This document shows, in pieces, positions 8,097 through 11,988 of a stretch of 11,988 bases of DNA (positions are counted from its first letter, which is position 1; the number at the start of each line of letters is the position of its first letter). The stretch is from an uncultured Gardnerella sp. (lineage in GTDB: Bacteria; Actinomycetota; Actinomycetes; Actinomycetales; Bifidobacteriaceae). The notes beneath the pieces were generated by a model. That model was not told the origin of the DNA. It searched no databases and saw only the letters and a program-made list of their open reading frames with translations. The DNA lies in the NCBI GenBank assembly GCA_947292085.1, contig CAMYPN010000029.1, positions 1 through 11,988 on the forward strand, given 5' to 3'. Position numbers and translations under genes: made by a program.

Positions 8097-8605
8097 AATT
8101 CAAACATGGTTGCGCCAATACGCACAGAAGTTCTAGGCTTCAATACAACTGGTTCTGTTACACGAGTATGACCAATCATGGTTCCATTTGTGCTACCCAA
8201 ATCTTCAAGAACCCAAGATTGAACATCATTGTTAAAGTAAACGCGAGCATGATTAGACGATACAAATTCGTCGTTAAGAACTACCGTATTAGAAGGGGAT
8301 CTTCCAAGAGTTACACCAGAAGCATTTAGTGGGAAAGAAGACCCAGCTAAAGGACCATCAATAATAACTAAAAGAGTTGGACCTTTATGATTTTGCGTAG
8401 AAGAATTATTGGATCTAGATATTTTACGAACCCTATTCCCGTTAGAACGCGCAGGTGAAGCATTTTTATCAAAAGACTTCTTTTTACGCGGACTAAAAAC
8501 TTCAATATCCCTACGCAAAGAACGAACAGCACACCATACAAATAGCCAAAGTAAAGCTAATAAACCGTACTTTAATATTGCAAACGTTAACTCAGTAAAA
8601 ATCAT
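8090..8605 (-). CDS. fhaB: Membrane-anchored FHA-domain protein FhaB (FipA)
   Basis: This 171-residue protein has one N-terminal membrane span (about 9-29), a basic, Ser/Asn-rich linker (30-75), and a C-terminal FHA domain (about 78-171). The phosphothreonine-binding residues are all present: GR (101-102), SSNH (116-119), and LGSTNGT (136-142) with Asn140. The domain should face the cytoplasm and dock onto threonines phosphorylated by PknA or PknB. Architecture and length closely match mycobacterial FhaB/FipA (about 155 residues), which links kinase signalling to division. The only upstream ribosome site is a modest AAGGGA about 12 bases from the ATG, and no better start is in frame. It lies 27 bp after fhaA and its stop overlaps the pstP ribosome site. 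Confidence 0.92.
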   Translation of the reverse strand: MIFTELTFAILKYGLLALLWLFVWCAVRSLRRDIEVFSPRKKKSFDKNASPARSNGNRVRKISRSNNSSTQNHKGPTLLVIIDGPLAGSSFPLNASGVTLGRSPSNTVVLNDEFVSSNHARVYFNNDVQSWVLEDLGSTNGTMIGHTRVTEPVVLKPRTSVRIGATMFELR

Positions 8606-8632
8606 GTGCGTACTCGTCCCTTAGAATTTCTT

Positions 8633-9334
8633 TTACTCCTGATCCTGAGAGGAAGCCCAATAAAGGATACGAGTTCTACCAATAGTAATTGTATTTCCAT
8701 CAACTAATGTAGCTGCAGGAACTTGATGACCTTCAACATAAGTTCCATTTGTAGATCCTAAATCTCTAGCAATAACACCATCAGAAGTGATATCAATACC
8801 TAAATGACGACGAGAAATACCAGGATCGTCAATAACAATATCGCAACCAGAACCGCGTCCTAAAATAGTACGATCTTTAGTCAGCAAATACTGGTTACCA
8901 TTTATTTCAAGCATAGGGTGATTCTGTGATTGATCATCAGTAGTAACAGGAACAGCGTTACCCTGCACAGATTCAGAAGATAATTGGAAATTACCTTTTG
9001 TCAATTCCAAATCTTCTTCAAAAATAACTACTACTGGGCCAACAAAAGCATAATGCTGACTTTTAGCATATTGAGTTAAATTATCAGCAAGCTCATTTGC
9101 TAAAGCTTCACTACCCCATTGTTCAATATGATCAAAATCAGGAGTGCTCAACTTAAATCGATACTCGTTAGGAGCAACTGTATGATCCCTACCAATAGGC
9201 ATAGCTTCAGAATCAATTTCACGTTCCAAAGCACTAGACAGATCTACAGGCTGTAAATCTTTAGAGCCAAATTTTGCGAAGACACCGTTCATTGCACCTT
9301 CAACGCTCTTCTCAAGTCTGTCAAGCACACTCAT
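8633..9334 (-). CDS. fhaA: FHA-domain protein with N-terminal DUF3662 domain, FhaA
   Basis: This first gene of the operon encodes a soluble 233-residue protein. Residues 1-118 match the DUF3662 (FhaA N-terminal) fold, starting MSVLDRLEKSVEGAMNGVFA and including a characteristic GPVVVIFEED strand (99-108). After a short linker (119-142) comes an FHA domain (about 146-228) with GR (159-160), SRRH (174-177) and LGSTNGT (192-198). In mycobacteria FhaA binds phosphorylated MviN and PknB and modulates wall synthesis at poles and septum. That protein is over 500 residues because of a long low-complexity linker, which is almost absent here. The start has AAAGGG 6 bases upstream and a candidate promoter just beyond. 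Domain calls are firm; partners are inferred from the family. Confidence 0.93.
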   Translation of the reverse strand: MSVLDRLEKSVEGAMNGVFAKFGSKDLQPVDLSSALEREIDSEAMPIGRDHTVAPNEYRFKLSTPDFDHIEQWGSEALANELADNLTQYAKSQHYAFVGPVVVIFEEDLELTKGNFQLSSESVQGNAVPVTTDDQSQNHPMLEINGNQYLLTKDRTILGRGSGCDIVIDDPGISRRHLGIDITSDGVIARDLGSTNGTYVEGHQVPAATLVDGNTITIGRTRILYWASSQDQE

Positions 9335-9359
9335 TATAAACCCTTTCTATCTTTTCAAC

Positions 9360-9389
9360 ATAGTACTCGTCACCGGGTACTGTATTCAA
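9360..9389 (-). promoter_or_regulatory. Candidate promoter of the fhaA-pknB operon
   Basis: On the minus strand TTGAAT (9384-9389) and TACTAT (9360-9365) stand 18 bases apart, each matching the -35 or -10 consensus at four of six positions. The predicted transcript would begin near 9352, giving a leader of about 18 bases that contains the AAAGGG ribosome site. This is the only spacer upstream of the seven-gene operon, so a promoter is expected here. The matches are only moderate. Confidence 0.45.
9362..9381. promoter_or_regulatory. Operator-like dyad in the operon promoter
   Basis: The plus-strand half-sites AGTACTCG (9362-9369) and CGGGTACT (9374-9381) are inverted copies with one mismatch, separated by TCAC. 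The 20-bp element fills most of the -35/-10 spacer and touches the -10 of the candidate operon promoter. It is also the most GC-rich stretch in an otherwise AT-rich spacer. A dimeric repressor could block the promoter from this position. No regulator gene is in the window, and the binding protein is unknown. Confidence 0.4.
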
Positions 9390-9535
9390 CTTTAACTTTT
9401 TGCATACTTTTATTAACACTATTAAACATATTCTTTACACAACATACCATTTACTTTTAAAAGCACTAATCAATAATAAAAAATACGCCTTATACAATAA
9501 TAACTGTCATACTAGCTGTAGTAATCTTAAATGAT

Positions 9536-10267
9536 ATGACGAATTACACTGATAATAAATCCGATAAGACACAAAAAAATCTGTCTTCACGAAATATAAA
9601 GATATATTTTCTTTATTCAATAACATTCTTATTAGCTATTTTTGTTCCAATAATCGGAAAACTCTTACTCGTTAAACAAGAAGAAAGAGAATTTGAAACA
9701 TCTATAGTTTCTTTCTTCCACAATAATTCTCCAAGCTTTATTCTCTCAGCATCTAAAGTTCTTGCAATACTTTTTTCAACTAAATGTTGCATTGCTATAT
9801 TAGTTCTTTTAGCATTACTTTCACTTTATTTGCACAAGAATTACAAAACAACTATTGTTCAGCTACTAATATCATTGCTACCAATGGTATATGTGTTCGC
9901 AATAAAATTCATAGTTCACCGTCAAAGACCAAATCTTGTTACTGAATTACCACCTGATCCAAGTTTTCCTAGCGGACACACAGCTGCTGCTGTAGCTATT
10001 CTTACGATGATTATGCTTATGGTTTATTTAAAGAAGCCACTTTTTATTCATTTTGAATTATTAATTAGCGCAATAGTTGTTATTATCGTAGCTTTATCAA
10101 GACTTGTTGTAGCAGCACATTTCCCTACAGATGTTCTAACTTCTGCGATTATTTACCCATTATTATCAACAACTATTTTTTACATATTCCAAAAACATAA
10201 TCTATACGAATTTGTTGAAGTAAAGAATATAAACGGATCAGATATATTAAATCAAATAGAAAATTAA
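9536..10267 (+). CDS. PAP2-family membrane phosphatase
   Basis: This 243-residue integral membrane protein is the only plus-strand gene, divergent from the wall operon. The three-part phosphatase signature is intact: K-x6-RP (Lys124, Arg131-Pro132), PSGH (145-148), and SR-x5-H-x3-D (Ser188-Arg189, His195, Asp199). About six hydrophobic spans are visible (roughly 23-45, 68-80, 84-100, 106-127, 149-165, 172-217 as two). PAP2 enzymes remove phosphate from lipid phosphates such as undecaprenyl pyrophosphate or phosphatidylglycerophosphate. The substrate cannot be told from the motifs. The ATG has no clear ribosome site; another ATG 5 bases upstream is closed by an immediate stop. A TACAAT -10-like box lies at 9493-9498 with a poor -35. 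Proximity to peptidoglycan genes makes carrier-lipid recycling attractive, but this is inference. Confidence 0.88.
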   Translation: MTNYTDNKSDKTQKNLSSRNIKIYFLYSITFLLAIFVPIIGKLLLVKQEEREFETSIVSFFHNNSPSFILSASKVLAILFSTKCCIAILVLLALLSLYLHKNYKTTIVQLLISLLPMVYVFAIKFIVHRQRPNLVTELPPDPSFPSGHTAAAVAILTMIMLMVYLKKPLFIHFELLISAIVVIIVALSRLVVAAHFPTDVLTSAIIYPLLSTTIFYIFQKHNLYEFVEVKNINGSDILNQIEN

Positions 10268-10324
10268 ATAAAAATAAAAAAAAATAAAATATTTAAACAA
10301 ACTATGAAGCTTAAGCGAATATGA

Positions 10325-10362
10325 AAATTCCCCTTCTACTTTTAAAAGTACTAGGGGAATTT
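10325..10362. terminator. Bidirectional terminator between PAP2 gene and mscL
   Basis: A ten-bp outer stem (10325-10334 with 10353-10362, containing CCCCT/AGGGG) is followed, after a 2x2 internal loop, by a perfect 14-base palindrome at 10337-10350. T-rich tails follow on both strands (TTTCATTATT on plus, TTTTCATATT on minus). It lies between convergent genes, so it can stop transcription of the PAP2 gene from one side and mscL from the other. Confidence 0.75.
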
Positions 10363-10376
10363 CATTATTAAAAAAT

Positions 10377-10427
10377 GCAATTATTAAAACACTGTAATTA
10401 TTAAAGTACTGTAATTATTAAAATATT
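10377..10427. repeat. Three tandem 17-bp repeats after mscL
   Basis: Three head-to-tail 17-base units run at 10377-10393, 10394-10410 and 10411-10427, sharing the core AATTATTAAA with ends varying around GT and ACT. Units 1 and 2 differ at three positions, units 2 and 3 at two. A more degenerate match precedes them at 10361-10376. They start 12 bp beyond the mscL stop, in its likely 3' untranslated region. Confidence 0.7.
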
Positions 10428-10439
10428 TAGTTTTAGAAA

Positions 10440-10853
10440 TTAATTATCTTTTGAAATCTGATCTCTAATATCTTTCAATAACGATATCATTTCTCTTTCC
10501 CTATCAGCACGCTTTTCTTCTTCAGTTTTTTCTTTATCAAGTTGCAACAAATTAACTCCAACTTCTCGCAACTTGTTTATTGGAAGAACTATGAAGAAAT
10601 AAACAGCAATAGCGACAATTAAGAAATTTAAAATAGATCCTATAACAGCTCCAAAAGATATTGTTGCTTTATTAAAAGTAATAGTCAAAACGCCATCTAA
10701 TTCAGGTTTTCCACAAATCATTGCTATTAGTGGATTAATAATATTTTTCACAATAGATGTAACCACAGCGGTAACAGAACTACCCATTACAACACCGACA
10801 GCCATATCAATAACATTCCCACGCGAAATAAATTTCTTAAATCCTTTTAGCAT
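10440..10853 (-). CDS. mscL: Large-conductance mechanosensitive channel MscL
   Basis: This 137-residue inner-membrane channel subunit opens under membrane tension and releases solutes during hypo-osmotic shock; the family forms homopentamers. The N-terminal amphipathic helix (MLKGFKKFISRGN, 1-13) leads into the pore helix TM1 (about 14-42), which carries the small-residue pattern AVGVVMGSS at 18-26. A short periplasmic loop with KPELDG (49-54) leads to TM2 (about 66-94), and the charged C-terminal helix follows (104-137). The length is typical of the family (about 130-150). AGAGG lies 9 bases upstream of the ATG. Spacing of about 90 bp from the DUF3566 gene allows read-through or a separate promoter; no good consensus promoter was found. 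Confidence 0.96.
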   Translation of the reverse strand: MLKGFKKFISRGNVIDMAVGVVMGSSVTAVVTSIVKNIINPLIAMICGKPELDGVLTITFNKATISFGAVIGSILNFLIVAIAVYFFIVLPINKLREVGVNLLQLDKEKTEEEKRADREREMISLLKDIRDQISKDN

Positions 10854-10944
10854 TTTATTTCCTCTATGGATATGAATTATTTAATTGACTAATTTATAAC
10901 CACTACTAATTTCTATTAATTAATTTCCTATTAATCAATAATTT

Positions 10945-11445
10945 TTAGTCATCGCCCAAGGTTATGTGAATACCACCAACTAATGATCCAACAACGTTAT
11001 AAAGCAGTGCGAAAATAACAGAAAGAATAGTAAGAATTAATATTTCAACAACGGAAAATATTGTTACCGAGCTTAATACAGTCGATAGTGAGAATACATC
11101 AGCAAGATTCAAACCATTACTATCTAAGCCTGTTGAAGAAACAATTTGAGTGACTTGATCAAAAACACCAACAATGTTCATGAATACCCAAACTAAGCCT
11201 GATGCAATAATTTGAATAATTCCAAGAGCAAAGCTCAACAAGAATGACACTTTAGCAACAGACCATGCGTCAACTCTTACTAAAGATAAGCTCATTCTAC
11301 GAGCACGAGGATGGTTAGCTGAGTGAGTACCTCTTTTTGCTGATGAAGCTACTCCTCCAATAGTGCGAGGTTTAGCACTACCACCATTTTCAGCTACATA
11401 ATTTCCAGAAGAAGCCATACGCGCTGGTTCGTAATCCTCGCTCAT
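10945..11445 (-). CDS. DUF3566 membrane protein adjacent to gyrA
   Basis: This 166-residue protein has a polar, basic N-terminal region of about 55 residues ending in HPRARRMSLSLVRVDAWSVAK, followed by two membrane spans (about 66-91 and 127-155) separated by a ~35-residue outer loop. The RVDAWSVAKVSFLL segment leading into the first span and the GGIHITLGDD end are typical of the actinobacterial DUF3566 family. Such proteins are commonly encoded directly after gyrA (for example Rv0007 in Mycobacterium tuberculosis), which matches the order here. AAGGA lies 10 bases upstream of the ATG. A strong terminator-like hairpin separates it from gyrA, so its expression may be partly independent. Molecular function is unknown. 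Confidence 0.88.
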   Translation of the reverse strand: MSEDYEPARMASSGNYVAENGGSAKPRTIGGVASSAKRGTHSANHPRARRMSLSLVRVDAWSVAKVSFLLSFALGIIQIIASGLVWVFMNIVGVFDQVTQIVSSTGLDSNGLNLADVFSLSTVLSSVTIFSVVEILILTILSVIFALLYNVVGSLVGGIHITLGDD

Positions 11446-11471
11446 TAATTATTTCCTTCTCTTATATTCGT

Positions 11472-11514
11472 TTAGTCAGTACAACATTTTACAAATACAT
11501 AATGTGCTGATTAA
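11472..11514. promoter_or_regulatory. Dyad in the DUF3566 upstream region
   Basis: Positions 11472-11483 pair with 11503-11514 over twelve consecutive positions, two of them G-T wobbles on the plus strand; two further pairs follow inside after two mismatches. In minus-strand RNA the wobbles become A-C mismatches, so an RNA hairpin would be weaker in the direction of transcription. A TAAAAT -10-like box (minus strand) falls within the central region, with a poor TTAATC -35 17 bases upstream. An operator or promoter-linked dyad is possible; chance in AT-rich DNA cannot be excluded. Confidence 0.3.
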
Positions 11515-11540
11515 GCCTATTTATTGCTTATCCTTATTAA

Positions 11541-11589
11541 AAAAGAGTATCAGTCGAAAAGGACGATGCCATACGACTAATACTCTTTT
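11541..11589. terminator. Terminator hairpin behind gyrA
   Basis: Arms 11541-11550 and 11580-11589 form ten base pairs; after one C-A mismatch, five more pairs follow (11552-11556 with 11574-11578), closing a 17-base loop. On the minus strand the stem runs into TTTTTTAATAA, fitting an intrinsic terminator about 100 bp after the gyrA stop. The plus-strand tail (TTTTATTT) is also T-rich. It may act as a partial terminator or attenuator between gyrA and the DUF3566 gene. Confidence 0.75.
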
Positions 11590-11689
11590 ATTTGAATACT
11601 TTGCTTAATTATTTTACAAAATACTTCATAAAATAAATTTATTTAATTTTTATTATCTTAGGTAATTTTTTACTCAAAATTATTTATCA

Positions 11690-11988
11690 TTACTCATCTG
11701 AATTTTCTTCAGATTCATAATTGTTTTGAGATTCATTAATTTCTTGACTTTCTTGAGAATTAAATTCAGAAGATTCTTGACTTTCATCAGCCTTAGAATT
11801 TTCGTCATCTTTTTCTTCATTACGAGCAATAGAAATAATTTCATCACCCTTATCTGGCTTAGCTAAAGTCACACCTTGAGTTGTTCTACCAGTGCGCTTA
11901 ACTTCGTTAACGTCAGAGCGAATTACCTTACCAGACTTCATAATTGCCATTACTTGATCTGTTTCTTCAACAATCAAGGCACCAACTA
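11690..11988 (-). CDS. gyrA: DNA gyrase subunit A, C-terminal end (partial)
   Basis: The reading frame runs off the right edge, so only the last 98 or so residues are seen, beginning VGALIVEETDQVMAIMKSGK. This is the final blade of the GyrA C-terminal beta-pinwheel, with the typical run VIRSDVNEVKRTGRTTQGVTL in which RTGRTTQGV resembles the repeated pinwheel motif. It is followed by an acidic, disordered tail of ~45 residues rich in Glu, Ser, Gln and Asn. In E. coli a similar acidic tail tunes DNA wrapping by the pinwheel. The full enzyme introduces negative supercoils together with GyrB. ParC is less likely because the downstream neighbour is DUF3566, the usual companion of actinobacterial gyrA. 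Confidence 0.9.
   Translation of the reverse strand, partial: VGALIVEETDQVMAIMKSGKVIRSDVNEVKRTGRTTQGVTLAKPDKGDEIISIARNEEKDDENSKADESQESSEFNSQESQEINESQNNYESEENSDE

Noticed and set aside
9434..9498. Promoter boxes for the PAP2 gene
   Set aside because: Several weak -10-like sites exist but none has an acceptable -35 at proper spacing, so no feature is listed.
9510..9523. Short palindrome TACTA-GCTG-TAGTA upstream of the PAP2 gene
   Set aside because: Five-base arms are too short to claim as an operator in AT-rich DNA.
9335..9535. tRNA or small RNA in the divergent spacer
   Set aside because: No cloverleaf arms or GTTC-type T-loop were seen; the only notable structure is the promoter dyad.

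Overview
The window reads as chromosomal DNA from a low-GC member of the Bifidobacteriaceae, most likely Gardnerella or a close relative. This is inferred from actinobacterial gene content (fhaA-fhaB-pstP-rodA-pbpA-pknA-pknB, plus DUF3566 beside gyrA) combined with strongly AT-rich codons and spacers. The genus is an inference, because no marker gene that would settle it is present. There is no mobile element, CRISPR array, rRNA or tRNA.

Layout. Positions 1-181 hold no gene: a long hairpin lies at the left edge, followed by the intrinsic terminator of the main operon. Positions 182-9334 are one minus-strand operon of seven genes read from right to left: fhaA, fhaB, pstP, rodA, pbpA, pknA and pknB. 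Four of the six junctions overlap by 4 to 8 bp, one has 8 bp between genes and one has 27 bp, so translational coupling is likely. Positions 9335-9535 are the divergent spacer, with a candidate promoter and operator-like dyad for the operon. Positions 9536-10267 carry the only plus-strand gene, a PAP2-family membrane phosphatase. Positions 10268-10439 hold a bidirectional terminator between convergent genes and a short tandem repeat. Minus-strand mscL (10440-10853) and a DUF3566 membrane protein (10945-11445) follow. Positions 11446-11689 contain a dyad and a long terminator hairpin. The right edge is the 3' end of a DNA gyrase A gene, cut off by the window.

How the genes work together. The operon is the actinobacterial Ser/Thr phosphorylation module that couples cell-wall state to growth. 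PknB senses the wall through four outer PASTA domains; PknA is a partner kinase, here without a membrane anchor. PstP is the opposing PP2C phosphatase. FhaA and FhaB are phosphothreonine readers. RodA (SEDS glycosyltransferase) and PbpA (transpeptidase) are the peptidoglycan synthase pair. The PAP2 protein may recycle a lipid carrier, but its substrate cannot be read from sequence.

I see no undescribed system. The most interesting points are departures within a known module: an anchorless PknA, a compact FhaA, a Lys/Asp/Ser-rich extracellular tail on PstP, an acidic/Asn/Ser tail on RodA, an operator-like dyad inside the operon promoter, and a three-copy 17-bp repeat after mscL.
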